A stretch of DNA of 64,000 bases, taken from the NCBI GenBank assembly GCA_021405325.1, contig QWII01000008.1, positions 62,001 to 126,000 on the forward strand. The letters run 5' to 3'. Of the stretch, positions 1 to 8,242 are shown piece by piece (position 1 is the first letter of the stretch; every line of letters starts with the position of its first letter). The stretch comes from Caldilinea sp. CFX5. Its GTDB lineage: Bacteria; Chloroflexota; Anaerolineae; Caldilineales; Caldilineaceae. Position numbers and translations under genes: made by a program. The notes under the pieces are model-generated. The model ran no database searches and was not told where the DNA came from. It saw only the letters and a list, made by a program, of their open reading frames with translations.

Positions 1-174
1 AAGCTGAACGGGGAAGTGCTACTTTGAACCGCTGGCGATGGCCTGGATTCACCTGGCAATTGTACAAAACAGGGGCGTGGGATCGCCTTCAAACTCTTGC
101 AACGCTAGGGCAGCATTAACGAAGCTATCAATCATGTGTGCAAAGTGTAAAATCTAGTTTTATCTTTTGCACAC
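1..174. other. No supported gene at the left edge
   Basis: No complete reading frame with a ribosome binding site is seen. One plus-strand frame (about 8 to 153) ends in a tail that faintly recalls the C-terminus of an IS transposase, but the match is too short to call. Confidence 0.3.
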
Positions 175-561
175 ATGAATCATTTTTTTCTTCGCCCAAT
201 CACGGCCAACTTTATCAAATTGAGGATGATGATTTCATTTGTCTTGATTCTATACCAATTCTGGCACGCCCTGCGGATTGCCACCAACGATGCCGAGTTT
301 CGTTCACTGGGGGTCATTGTCGGTTTCTTGCTGCTGGTTGGCACAATCTTTTATCACCAGGTCGAAGGTTGGGGTTGGCTGGACAGTCTCTACTTTTGCG
401 TTATCACCCTGGCGACGGTCGGCTATGGCGATTTTAGCCCGCAGACCGCCGCCGGTAAAATCTTCACGATGATCTATATTTTGTTGGGGATTGGCACATT
501 GGTGGCGGTTCTGACGCGCCTGGCCGATGCGTTGGCAGCGGCGCGACGAGAACGGCGCTAA
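175..561 (+). CDS. Two-TM potassium channel protein (ion channel 2 family)
   Basis: This 128-residue membrane protein has the layout of a minimal K+ channel: an N-terminal transmembrane helix (about 18-34), a second at about 44-60, a pore loop with the selectivity filter TVGYGD near residue 85, then an inner helix (about 98-115) and a short basic tail. It has no RCK/TrkA-N regulatory domain, so it may be ungated or regulated by another protein. Role in K+ conductance across the cytoplasmic membrane is inferred from the filter. The start lacks a clear ribosome binding site; ATG codons near 226 would remove the first helix, so 175 is preferred. The stop codon lies inside a terminator-like hairpin. 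Confidence 0.8.
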   Translation: MNHFFLRPITANFIKLRMMISFVLILYQFWHALRIATNDAEFRSLGVIVGFLLLVGTIFYHQVEGWGWLDSLYFCVITLATVGYGDFSPQTAAGKIFTMIYILLGIGTLVAVLTRLADALAAARRERR

Positions 562-583
562 AAGTCCAAGCGTCTGGACTTTT
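560..583 (+). terminator. Hairpin at the end of the channel gene
   Basis: Perfect 9-bp arms (560-568 and 575-583) with a 6-nt loop end in TTTT. The left arm begins inside the TAA stop codon of the channel gene. The T-run is short, so termination may be weak. Confidence 0.5.
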
Positions 584-610
584 AGGGTAGGAAAAGCGAT
601 TCGCAACCAC

Positions 611-639
611 TTGACAAAAGTATCTTAGCAAGCTACATT
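611..639 (+). promoter_or_regulatory. Sigma-70 type promoter of the 698 ATPase gene
   Basis: TTGACA (611-616), a 17-nt spacer and TACATT (634-639) give a good vegetative promoter. The predicted transcript start is near 646, about 50 nt ahead of the ATG at 698. Confidence 0.6.
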
Positions 640-646
640 CTCATAA

Positions 647-665
647 AGTGTCTTACTAAGACACT
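647..665. promoter_or_regulatory. Palindromic operator candidate at +1
   Basis: A perfect palindrome of 9-bp arms (AGTGTCTTA, one central base, TAAGACACT) starts at the predicted transcript start. Its symmetry and place suit a dimeric repressor site; no regulator can be assigned. Confidence 0.45.
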
Positions 666-697
666 CTGTGAGCAGAATATTCACTTGAGGACTTATC

Positions 698-2068
698 ATG
701 TTTCTCAACCGCACACGCGAATTGCGTTTTCTCGATACCCGGTATGCCCGTCCAGGCGCTGAGTTTGTGGTGCTGTATGGACGCCGCCGGGTAGGCAAGA
801 GCGCGCTGATCTATGAGTGGTCGCACCAGAAACCGGCGCTTTACTTTTTTGCCGCGCGTCTGCCGGATGCGGTTTTGTTGAATGAATTTTCCAAGCTAGT
901 AGCGCAAGCGCTGGGGCAACCGGAACGCACCTTCGCCGATTGGAATGCCGCCTTTTTAGCGTTGGCTGAACTGGCGCGTGAGCAGCGCTTTATTGTCATC
1001 ATTGATGAATACCCCTATTTGGCCGATGCTTCGCCTGGACTTTCGACCGTGTTACAGCGCGCTTGGGACACGGTTTTGCAGCATACAAAACTCTTTCTTT
1101 GCCTCACCGGCTCCAATCACAGCGTCATGCGACGGGAAATTTTAGACGGTGACGCCCCCTTATATCGGCGTCACACCTGGACGTATGAGTTGCAACCCCT
1201 GCAACCGGCCGATTACCGCCCCTTTTTCCCCACTTATTCAGCCAAGCAGATGATCGAAGCGTATGCCATTCTCGGCGGGATACCCCGTAATCTGGTCACC
1301 ATCAACCGTGACCACGCGTTATTGCGCAACGTTGCCAATGAAATTCTCACCCCCGCCGGTAGCCTCTTTAATGAAGCGCCGCTGCTTCTGCATGAGGAGT
1401 TGAAGGGGGAAGTCGATGTCTATAGCCGCGTCCTCGAAGCCATCGCGTCCGGCGCGCACAGTCGCCAGGAAATTGCCGCGTATAACCAGACCACCCTCTC
1501 GGCGACACAACATTATCTGAATGAACTCATGACCATCGGCATCCTGGAACATCGGCGTCCCCTGAACCGGCTGCAAGAGCAAAAATCACAGGGCGCCTAT
1601 CATATTCTTGACCCCTTTTTGCGCTTCTGGCATCGCTGGGTAGCGACACAACGACGTTTGTTGGAGATCAACCAGCGCCAAAATGAGACCCTGAGCGAAA
1701 TTCGCCAGCAACTTCCCCAAATTGTGGCGCCGATCTGGGAGATGCTTGCCCGGCAACATCTGTTAACGGCCTCCGGGCAGGGGCAGATCCCGTTTGCCGT
1801 CCAAGAGGTGGGCAGTTGGTGGGTGCGCAATGCCCAAGTTGATCTGGTTGGCCTTAACCGCACCACTCGCCAGGTGCTCTTTGGCGAAGCACGCTGGCGC
1901 GCGACAGCCGTGACCCCAAAGGATGTCGATACGTTGGTGGAAAAAAGTCTGCTCTGGCTGCATGGCGACACGGCGCGCTGGGATGTCCATTATGCCTTTT
2001 TTGCCAAAGCGATTACCGAGGCAGTCGAGGCGGATGAGTCAATCTACTACTTTCGCCCGCGGATGTGA
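698..2068 (+). CDS. Archaeal-type ATPase with C-terminal DUF234 nuclease-like domain
   Basis: This 456-residue protein belongs to the P-loop ATPase_2/COG1672 family. The Walker A motif GRRRVGKS is at residues 28-35 and Walker B (IVIIDE) at about 99-104. A winged-helix-like middle segment (about 240-320) precedes a C-terminal DUF234 domain, which is related to PD-(D/E)XK nucleases; D382 and E397 (GEARW) fit the motif, with arginine in place of the usual lysine, so catalysis is uncertain. Family function is poorly known. GAGGA sits 7 nt before the ATG. It has its own promoter and is followed by a good terminator, so it is probably monocistronic. Confidence 0.8.
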   Translation: MFLNRTRELRFLDTRYARPGAEFVVLYGRRRVGKSALIYEWSHQKPALYFFAARLPDAVLLNEFSKLVAQALGQPERTFADWNAAFLALAELAREQRFIVIIDEYPYLADASPGLSTVLQRAWDTVLQHTKLFLCLTGSNHSVMRREILDGDAPLYRRHTWTYELQPLQPADYRPFFPTYSAKQMIEAYAILGGIPRNLVTINRDHALLRNVANEILTPAGSLFNEAPLLLHEELKGEVDVYSRVLEAIASGAHSRQEIAAYNQTTLSATQHYLNELMTIGILEHRRPLNRLQEQKSQGAYHILDPFLRFWHRWVATQRRLLEINQRQNETLSEIRQQLPQIVAPIWEMLARQHLLTASGQGQIPFAVQEVGSWWVRNAQVDLVGLNRTTRQVLFGEARWRATAVTPKDVDTLVEKSLLWLHGDTARWDVHYAFFAKAITEAVEADESIYYFRPRM

Positions 2069-2149
2069 GGAGTTTCCAGCAAGCGGCAACCGCTTGAACT
2101 TGTCTACCCACAAAGCAAGCCGCACTCTGCCAACCACCAACATGGGCGG

Positions 2150-2190
2150 CAGGGGCGCAATCTGGGCAGGCTTGCGCCCCTGCGCTTTTT
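2150..2190 (+). terminator. Intrinsic terminator after the 698 ATPase gene
   Basis: GC-rich 11-bp perfect arms (2150-2160 and 2172-2182) are followed by CGC and a run of five T (2186-2190), a classical Rho-independent terminator. Confidence 0.75.
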
Positions 2191-2267
2191 CTTAACATCC
2201 TTCTGCTATCTTACGCTTTTGGTAATAAGCTATACAATTTACCCACCTACATGAAAGATATGCACCA

Positions 2268-2984
2268 ATGAAACCAATGTCACCTTTATTGCTGATCTCC
2301 CTATCGCTCGCGCTCCTGTTAGTGGCATGTCGCTCTGAACCGGCAACCCAAGCTGCGCCACTACCGACGCCTGATCTCGCTGCTGGCGAGATCGGGATCA
2401 AGGCGGAAGTCTGGGCCGATAACTGGTTTGCGTTCTATCTGGGCAAGCAATTGATTTACGAAGATTCAGTCCCAATCACCACCGAACGCTCTTTCAACGC
2501 CGAGGTCTTCACCTTTGCCGCCGCCTATCCGCTGACCTTGAATTTCGTTGTCAAAGATTTCAAAGAGAATGATACGGGGCTAGAGTACATTGGCACAACC
2601 CGCCAGCAAATGGGCGACGGCGGCTTGATCGCACAATTTACCAATACAGCCACCGGCGAATTGATCGCCGCCACCGACGCCACTTGGGTCTGCCTGGTGA
2701 CACACAAAGCGCCGCTGGATAAAGCCTGTGAACAAAGCGCCAATCCGATCGCCGGTCAGCCGCCTTGTGACTTTCACACAGTGGATGATCCCGCCGATTG
2801 GCAGACATTGGCCTTTGACGTGTCGGCCTGGCAGCCCGCCACCGTTTACAGCGCGGCCCAAGTAGGCGCCAAAGAAGGTTATGATGAAATTGCGTGGAAC
2901 CCATCAACGCAACTAATCTGGAGCGATGATCTGGAGAGCGACAACACGCTTCTCTGTCGCTTGACGGTGTTGGCGCCACAATGA
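2268..2984 (+). CDS. Secreted lipoprotein of unknown function
   Basis: The 238-residue product begins with a lipoprotein signal: MKP, a hydrophobic stretch, and the lipobox LVAC with the acylated cysteine at residue 21. The mature part is soluble, with little sequence I recognise; it carries four further cysteines (near residues 142-166 and 230) that could form disulfides outside the membrane. The composition (many W, Y, D, N) suggests a beta-rich extracellular domain, perhaps ligand-binding, but that is a guess. No operon partner: the neighbour upstream ends in a terminator and the gene downstream runs the other way. Start chosen because it gives a complete signal peptide. Confidence 0.65.
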   Translation: MKPMSPLLLISLSLALLLVACRSEPATQAAPLPTPDLAAGEIGIKAEVWADNWFAFYLGKQLIYEDSVPITTERSFNAEVFTFAAAYPLTLNFVVKDFKENDTGLEYIGTTRQQMGDGGLIAQFTNTATGELIAATDATWVCLVTHKAPLDKACEQSANPIAGQPPCDFHTVDDPADWQTLAFDVSAWQPATVYSAAQVGAKEGYDEIAWNPSTQLIWSDDLESDNTLLCRLTVLAPQ

Positions 2985-3022
2985 ACGGGAAACCCTGCCC
3001 GCTAGCTTCACCAGCCTAGCTA

Positions 3023-4579
3023 CTACGCGCGAATCACCGTCACGCTGCGACCGCTAGGTGTGGTGGCGCCCATGGTGGTCGTGCGCTGGTTGATAGGGGG
3101 CTGGCCGCTACGTTGATCAAAGATCACTAGCCAGCCAGTAGACAGATCCAAGCCGCTGAGATAATCATCCAGTTGTTTCAAGCCTTGCGTCAACGGGTCA
3201 GCATCGCCATCGCGCCAGACTTTAAGTTCCATCGCTTGCCGGACAGCGCCATAGTAAAGACAAAGATCCAGCCGCCCTGACCCGATGGCGTATTCCCGCT
3301 CAACTCTGCCATTGCCGTTGACTACGCGATGCAGAAACGCCATCAGCACGAGATGGGGCGCAATTTCATGGTACGGTGCACTTTGCAGGAGCGGTTGACC
3401 GTGTTGCCGCCAAAAGGCCAGAAAAGCCTCCAGCAATTGGTTGAGATTGAGCGATCCATCAGGATTAAGCCAGATGGGGTGAATGACCGGTAACGATTCT
3501 TGCGCACTGCCGGCCAGCACCCGCGGGATCACCTCGCCATAGATGGGATTGGCAATCGCTAACCGACCATCGTCAGTGCGGCGCACCAATCCGAGATCCA
3601 TCACATAGTCGCGATCATCGAGCGGGACAGCATCCAGCACACCACCGGCCAAAATTGGCTCAATGACACTGCGGACACGATCTTCGCGCAGCTTATCGGC
3701 CAGTTGACCCAAGTGCGTTTGCCGCCGCTGGATGAGCAGTTCTTTGGCAGCGTTGATCTGGTCAACCTCTATCGGCTGGCTGCGATCCGGCGTCAATTCT
3801 TCCACACAGACCTTCGCCAGGGCATTGACCAGCCACGGCTGACCCTGCGTCAGGGTGAAAAGGCGTTCGACTGCGTCTGGGGTAAACGGTTGGCCGGTAT
3901 CGGATGTATGTTGCCCCAGTAATGCACTGACTTCCGCAACCGTAAAGTTACGCATGGTGAACGAACGCACGGCAATGTTAAAAGGGCTGGGCGTATTGAG
4001 ATGGGGCGACCCGCCAGATTTGACTTTATAGTCGCGTATATCGCGTAGACCGATCAGCGCGACTGAGCTAGGAAAGGCGGTGGGACGCTGGTCGAAGCCG
4101 GAACGTAGTTGGCGCAAGACCGAGATCAAGACCATATCTTGCAAGGCGTCAATTTCATCAATCAAAATGAACAAAGGCAGCGGGGCAGCTAACGCCCATT
4201 CGGTCAAAAACTCACTAACCCGTTGACCGGGCGGGGCGTCCGTCTTCCAAACCGGTGGGTGCAGCGTCTTGGGCAATTGAAAGCGAATCCGTCGGCGCCA
4301 ATCGCCTAAAACGGCGTCTTCGGCCATGCCAATATCATGCGGAAAGGCCGCGCCGGTTTCCATCGAAACGACCACGCCGATGTAGCTACCCGCCGCCGTC
4401 ACCTGGCGCGCCAGTTCGAGGATCGCCGTCGTCTTGCCGGTCTGGCGCGGGGCATGGACGATAAAGTAGGACTTTTGGGCGAGCAGCCGGTCGATGTTCA
4501 ACTCTTCCAGGCGCGCCGTGGCCGGCAACATATAGTGGTCGGTCGGGTTGCAAGGCCCCGTGGTGTTAAAGAAACGCAT
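3023..4579 (-). CDS. AAA-like P-loop ATPase with C-terminal PD-(D/E)XK-like domain
   Basis: The product is 518 residues from the ATG at 4579; a longer frame to 4849 exists but uses a TTG and crosses a TetR remnant in another frame, so it is rejected. Walker A APRQTGKT lies at residues 43-50 and Walker B (FILIDE) at about 137-142, typical of the AAA_14-like ATPases common in Chloroflexota and Cyanobacteria. The C-terminal part has a GRLD...MELKVW pattern (D438, E451, K453) matching the core of PD-(D/E)XK nucleases, with a following QLDDYL helix. The likely role is an NTPase-coupled nuclease or defence-like protein; this is inference. No partner gene is adjacent. Confidence 0.7.
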   Translation of the reverse strand: MRFFNTTGPCNPTDHYMLPATARLEELNIDRLLAQKSYFIVHAPRQTGKTTAILELARQVTAAGSYIGVVVSMETGAAFPHDIGMAEDAVLGDWRRRIRFQLPKTLHPPVWKTDAPPGQRVSEFLTEWALAAPLPLFILIDEIDALQDMVLISVLRQLRSGFDQRPTAFPSSVALIGLRDIRDYKVKSGGSPHLNTPSPFNIAVRSFTMRNFTVAEVSALLGQHTSDTGQPFTPDAVERLFTLTQGQPWLVNALAKVCVEELTPDRSQPIEVDQINAAKELLIQRRQTHLGQLADKLREDRVRSVIEPILAGGVLDAVPLDDRDYVMDLGLVRRTDDGRLAIANPIYGEVIPRVLAGSAQESLPVIHPIWLNPDGSLNLNQLLEAFLAFWRQHGQPLLQSAPYHEIAPHLVLMAFLHRVVNGNGRVEREYAIGSGRLDLCLYYGAVRQAMELKVWRDGDADPLTQGLKQLDDYLSGLDLSTGWLVIFDQRSGQPPINQRTTTMGATTPSGRSVTVIRA

Positions 4580-4658
4580 AGTGCTATTATACCGTGAACT
4601 TCGCTCTGTGTGAAATTGGTGATCTATTGCCCCTTGCACCCTGGTTGCCGCATTATGA

Positions 4659-4832
4659 TTACGCCAACCGCGCAAAATGGAGATAGAAGGCCGGGCGCGA
4701 ATCGGCGCGGCCGGTGATCTCTTGGATCTGAATGCTATCCAACCGCCGCTTTTGTAATAACTCCAGCAACGCCTTTTGCAAGGCGGCGCGGGTGCGGCGC
4801 GCCCGCCGATCGGTGCTCTGCTTTGTAGACAT
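4659..4832 (-). pseudogene. TetR-type regulator remnant (N-terminal DNA-binding domain only)
   Basis: A 57-codon frame from ATG 4832 to TAA 4659 reads as a TetR helix-turn-helix: a basic RRTRAALQKALLELL start, an IQIQEITGRA recognition region and the FYLHF end of the TetR domain. The usual VSRPTFY segment is one residue short (ADSRPAFY), and the whole ligand-binding domain (about 130 residues) is absent. It is in a different frame from the ATPase gene beside it. A short DNA-binding peptide could in principle be made, but a decayed gene is the simpler reading. Confidence 0.6.
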
Positions 4833-5103
4833 TTTGCCCCTTTTGTCAATTACTTTACCGGACGACGATCTTGATCATTGACAAGCGCGTCCACCCAATT
4901 ATAACTATTCAGGTCACAGAGCAGCACAGAGGCCACACAGAGCCACACAGAGAAAATTCTCTTGACGATCTTCAGCCTGGATGTCTGGTATATGGGGCTA
5001 ATCTACCGGCAATTGGGCAAGAAGGCATCAACCCGTGGACGCGGCTATAAAGGGAGGCACTTATGAATCTGAACAGTATTACGGGCGACGGTCACGGTGG
5101 AAA
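4833..5103. other. Intergenic stretch with half-element and possible gene start
   Basis: This gap holds repeated CACAGAG words near 4915-4952, like one arm of the palindrome at 11386-11497 but without its partner. An ATG at 5063 with GGGAGG eight bases upstream begins a frame that soon runs antisense into the hydrolase gene; it may be the start of a lost gene. Confidence 0.3.
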
Positions 5104-5874
5104 TTATGGCAGACGATCAGTTGTCGTGATTGGGTATTGGCTGGTATGGGCTAGGAGCAAGGGGGCCACCTGTTCACTGCGTAGGTAGAGGGCATAGTGA
5201 TCCAGTCCTTCCACAGCACAGAAACGGAATGCCGCACTGAACGCAGCGGCCCGCTTTAGCAAGGGCATGAGGGGATCATGGGTGCCGGCAAAGAAGAGCG
5301 TGGGGACGGTGGACGCGCGATCAATGGGCCAAAGCGCTGGTCGGTCGGTCGTCACTAATGCCTGAAGGGCCGCGCTGTCATTGTGGTAGAGATGTTGGCG
5401 GACAGCGGGCGGCAACGGGCCGTGATGATGTTCCAGGCTGGCAATCCACGCCTCAATTCCCTGAGCAAAGGCGGTGCGGTAGAAGCTGAAATTGGTGGCA
5501 TAGGGGTGGGCGCCGCCAACCGTCAACGAAGCCAACCGCGCCGGCGCTTGGTGGGCAAGCGACAGCCCAATCCAACCGCCTAGGGAATAACCGAAGAGAT
5601 GCGTCCGCTCAATTTGCAATTTGTCCAGCACAGCGAGGACATCGCCGGCTAACAAGGCCGGCGCATAGGCGGCGGGATCATGGGGCTTGTCGCTATAACC
5701 GTGGCCACGGGCATCAATGAGAATCACGCGAAAGCGATCCTTAACCGGCGCGACATAGCCCAAGGCACGCAGCCCCCACTGGCTATCGCTGAGACCATGT
5801 AACATGACCAGTGGCTCGCCATCCCCTTCAAACTGATAGTAGATACGAACGCCGCCGTGGATGAGATTAGGCAT
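5104..5874 (-). CDS. Alpha/beta hydrolase
   Basis: A 256-residue alpha/beta-hydrolase fold protein. The oxyanion region HGLSDS (26-31), the DARGHGYSD strand-loop (54-62), the nucleophile elbow GYSLGG with S98, the acid in GTHDP (D200) and the histidine in GLDHY (H226) form a complete catalytic triad. The length is normal for a single-domain esterase, lactonase or C-C hydrolase; substrate cannot be told. AGGA lies 7-10 nt ahead of the ATG. It is followed on the same strand only by noncoding DNA and lies 166 bp downstream of an AraC-type regulator on the same strand, which could control it. Confidence 0.8.
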   Translation of the reverse strand: MPNLIHGGVRIYYQFEGDGEPLVMLHGLSDSQWGLRALGYVAPVKDRFRVILIDARGHGYSDKPHDPAAYAPALLAGDVLAVLDKLQIERTHLFGYSLGGWIGLSLAHQAPARLASLTVGGAHPYATNFSFYRTAFAQGIEAWIASLEHHHGPLPPAVRQHLYHNDSAALQALVTTDRPALWPIDRASTVPTLFFAGTHDPLMPLLKRAAAFSAAFRFCAVEGLDHYALYLRSEQVAPLLLAHTSQYPITTTDRLP

Positions 5875-6040
5875 TGCGCTTTCCTGCCAACTGAACCATC
5901 AAACCATAAGTGAAGCTTGCAATGCGTTCAGTATAGCAGTAAACCACAGCCTTTGTCCCTCAACTAAAGTTGGGGGTCGGGTTGGTTTTGTGAGCAATCG
6001 ACGGCAACGATCGCAAGCAGGATACGACGCGCCGGCAACG

Positions 6041-6784
6041 CTAGCGGGTAAGCGCTTCCTCAGCCGCCCCAATCGCGGGCACAAGGGACATCGGTTTCGG
6101 CTGGGCCGACGGGAGGAGTTGGGCCGGGGTTTGTCCAACCAGCCGTTTGAGCGAGCGGGTCAGATGGGGTTGATCGGCGTAGCCGGCCAGCGCTACGGTG
6201 TCGAGAATCGAAACACCCTGGCGTAACAAAGCGGTGGCCTGACGGGCGCGGGCGATCTGGCTGACGGCGCCGTGGGTCAAGCCGGTGGCATGAAGAAAGC
6301 GGCGCTGCACCGAACGGCGCGAAAGATCCGTTGCCTGGTTTTGTAACGCGGCATCGACCAGTGGTTCATGTGCCAACAAGCCCGCGCGCACCAGTCTGGC
6401 GACAAAGGTCTCGACATTCTCGTAGGTGGGCAGTTCCCAAGCGGCGCTATGCAACCAGAAAGATTGCTCCCCGGCCAGCGGCAGATCGATCTCGCTGTCC
6501 ACCAACTTGACTGTCGGCAAATTCGGCATGAAGGCGCCCAGCTTGAAGATGACACCGAGCCATTCGCCATCGGCAGGGCAATAGGCAGCTTTGGCCTGGG
6601 TTTCGGGACCGCGCATGGTCACATGAAGGTTGCCGGCCAGTTGGGTGATGACCATCTCCCAATGGCTGGCGGCAACCGAAAGAAACTCGCCGGCGCAGTC
6701 GCTTTGGCTGCGCCAAACGGTTTCGATATAAGGTGAATCGGATGACCTGCCGTCAAAGGCCAACATCGAATTACTGTCGCTCAT
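6041..6784 (-). CDS. AraC-family transcriptional regulator, copy 1
   Basis: The 247-residue protein has an N-terminal sensory domain of the DUF6597 type (about 1-130) and a C-terminal AraC helix-turn-helix pair; the second helix reads ILDTVALAGYADQPHLTRSLKRLVGQTPAQL, the usual AraC signature (about 195-225). It is clearly a paralogue of the regulator at 15824-16498, sharing the DSPYIETV start, FKLGAFMPNLP and the HTH. ATG 6784 is chosen over a TTG eight codons upstream. The hydrolase gene downstream on the same strand is a plausible target. An alanine-rich 30-residue extension follows the HTH. Confidence 0.8.
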   Translation of the reverse strand: MSDSNSMLAFDGRSSDSPYIETVWRSQSDCAGEFLSVAASHWEMVITQLAGNLHVTMRGPETQAKAAYCPADGEWLGVIFKLGAFMPNLPTVKLVDSEIDLPLAGEQSFWLHSAAWELPTYENVETFVARLVRAGLLAHEPLVDAALQNQATDLSRRSVQRRFLHATGLTHGAVSQIARARQATALLRQGVSILDTVALAGYADQPHLTRSLKRLVGQTPAQLLPSAQPKPMSLVPAIGAAEEALTR

Positions 6785-6866
6785 GCCGACAGTGTAGCGC
6801 ACTTCCAAGCGTTTGTCTACATTGGGTGTTATGAGGGATCTATTGCAAGTTGGGGCGCGTTCTATC

Positions 6867-6914
6867 GGAACAGGGAGCGTTAGCGACCAGTCGGCTGGTC
6901 GCTAACGCTCCCTG
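6867..6914. repeat. Long inverted repeat, 20-bp perfect arms
   Basis: Arms 6871-6890 and 6895-6914 are perfectly complementary with a 4-nt loop; one mismatch extends the left arm to 6867. No T-tract follows, so it is not a typical terminator. Confidence 0.85.
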
Positions 6915-6950
6915 CTCCGGTAACGCACTAGGCGTGCCTATCAGTGATCG

Positions 6951-7013
6951 ACCGTAGGTCATCGCCTCCGGCGTGACGGGTCGCTTGTCACGCCGGAGGC
7001 GATGACCTACGGT
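6951..7013. repeat. Long inverted repeat, 26-bp perfect arms
   Basis: Arms 6951-6976 and 6988-7013 are perfect, with an 11-nt loop. Together with the preceding palindrome it fills the gap between the AraC gene and the RibD-C gene; nothing else is seen in 6785-7079. Confidence 0.85.
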
Positions 7014-7079
7014 AGCGGGCGACCGCCTGTCTGGCATCACCTTTTCAAACAGCTTCTCAGGCTCCGTTGTAAGAGGTCT

Positions 7080-7628
7080 TTATGAATCTTTGCGCGCCGG
7101 CTCATAAATGAGCGCGGCTACCCCAGAACTAAAAGTCCGCGTTTCCACAAGCTGCAACGTGGCGGTGACGCCTTCGGCAAAGAGCCGTTTGCCCTGGCCC
7201 AGCACCACCGGGTAGATCAGCAGCCGGTAGCGATCCACCAGATCCTGCTGCATCAGCCACTGCACCAGGGTGCAACTGCCGTGGACGACCAGATTCTCAC
7301 CATCCTGCTGCTTGAGCTTGGTGATCTCTTGCAGGGTGTCGCCGCGGATAATCTGTGAGTTGTTCCACTCAGCTTTGTCCAGCGTGTTGGAGACCACATA
7401 TTTGCGCACGCCGTTAAAGTACCGGCCGCCGGAGGCTTCATCGGTGCGCTGCGGCCAGGCGGCGGCAAAGCCTTCATAGGTCACCCGCCCAATCAGCAAC
7501 ACATCGTTGGCCGTTGTCTCCTCTGCCTTAAACCGGGCGATCTCGTCATTCCAGTAGGGGAACGTCCAGCTTGGGTTTTCCATCACACCGTCCAACGACA
7601 GAAATTGGGTGACGATAATTTTTCTCAT
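7080..7628 (-). CDS. RibD C-terminal / dihydrofolate-reductase-like protein, copy 1
   Basis: The 182-residue protein starts MRKIIVTQFLSLDGVM, the hallmark of the YwjB/YyaP-type RibD_C family (Rossmann-like, related to dihydrofolate reductase and the riboflavin-pathway reductase). A conserved DVLLIGRVTYEGF segment (NADPH-side), LVVHGSCTLVQWLMQ and the RLLIYPVVLGQGKRLF region are all present. Length is normal. These stand-alone proteins are predicted NADPH-dependent reductases of unknown substrate. ATG 7628 has AAAAAGGA ten bases upstream and is preferred to the ATG at 7652. A paralogue lies at 14428-15012 and a remnant of a related family at 14191. Confidence 0.8.
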   Translation of the reverse strand: MRKIIVTQFLSLDGVMENPSWTFPYWNDEIARFKAEETTANDVLLIGRVTYEGFAAAWPQRTDEASGGRYFNGVRKYVVSNTLDKAEWNNSQIIRGDTLQEITKLKQQDGENLVVHGSCTLVQWLMQQDLVDRYRLLIYPVVLGQGKRLFAEGVTATLQLVETRTFSSGVAALIYEPARKDS

Positions 7629-8007
7629 AGTTGTGCATTCCTTTTTTGCCATAACATGATTGAACCCTTGGTAGTGGCTGTGGGGTCAATAATACCCCAC
7701 CACTCCGCTTTTCTCCTCACAGATCCAATCCTAGGGAAGAGAAAAGTGAGTAACGCCGTGGCGGACTGATGGCCTTAGTATAGCGCTGCGGGGTGCGCCT
7801 GTCTTGAACAAAAGCGACATCATTGTCAAGTTTTTGGCGTTCATTTGCTGGCGCACCCCAGTAGTGATCGCTTGTCCGTCGGCGCACACAGTTGGACGCC
7901 GCCACGATTGCCCAGATAATGAACACAAGGCGAATTATGATACAATAGCGGCATCTACGTAGATAAATTCAGGTTGGTGCAAACGCCGACAGAAAGCGGT
8001 CGTCTAT
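7629..8007. other. Intergenic region with promoter-like site and palindrome
   Basis: No gene is supported. Short frames on the minus strand have no family resemblance. The words GGCGCACCCC and its complement recur near 7790 and 7852. The only notable site is the TACAAT/palindrome pair at 7941-7964. Confidence 0.4.
7941..7964 (+). promoter_or_regulatory. -10-like TACAAT followed by a 12-bp palindrome
   Basis: TACAAT (7941-7946) stands 6 nt before the perfect palindrome ATCTACGTAGAT (7953-7964), which would cover the transcript start. No clear -35 is seen. It faces the DinB remnant and the PanB-like gene. Confidence 0.35.
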
Positions 8008-8200
8008 ATGCTCGATCTCAATGCCGCCATTCGTTCCCAATTTCAACGCGCCTTCCGGCTTTGACTGGATTCCGATGAATAAGTTTGAGTTGCAAATTTA
8101 CAACATCCGCCACTTGCAGCAACATGCGGGTGAGTTGATGGAACGGCTGGGATCTAGGGCAGGCAGCGCTGTGGATTGGATCGGCATGGAGAATTGGTAA
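8008..8200 (+). pseudogene. DinB-family remnant: head and tail without the middle
   Basis: The ATG at 8008 begins MLDLNAAIRSQFQRAF, the usual DinB-family N-terminus, and stops after 18 codons. In another frame, the end of the same family follows at once: GFDWIPMNKFELQIYNIRH and the helix with metal-ligand-like HLQQHAGEL, ending at TAA 8198-8200. About 100 central residues are missing and the two ends are out of frame. So this is an internally deleted DinB-like gene (DNA-damage-inducible four-helix bundle superfamily), not a functional one. Confidence 0.65.
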
Positions 8201-8242
8201 AACTTGATCAACCCGCACAAATAATAAATAAAGGAAAGCAAG

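Noticed and set aside
1..174. Transposase C-terminal fragment
   Set aside because: Only about 20 residues faintly resemble an IS tail; no terminal repeats or further sequence support it.
4580..4849. N-terminal extension of the 3023 ATPase to a TTG at 4849
   Set aside because: The first 90 residues show no conserved sequence, the start is TTG, and a TetR remnant lies there in another frame.
7717..7926. Two overlapping 65-69-codon minus-strand frames
   Set aside because: No ribosome binding site and no similarity to known proteins; composition is intergenic.
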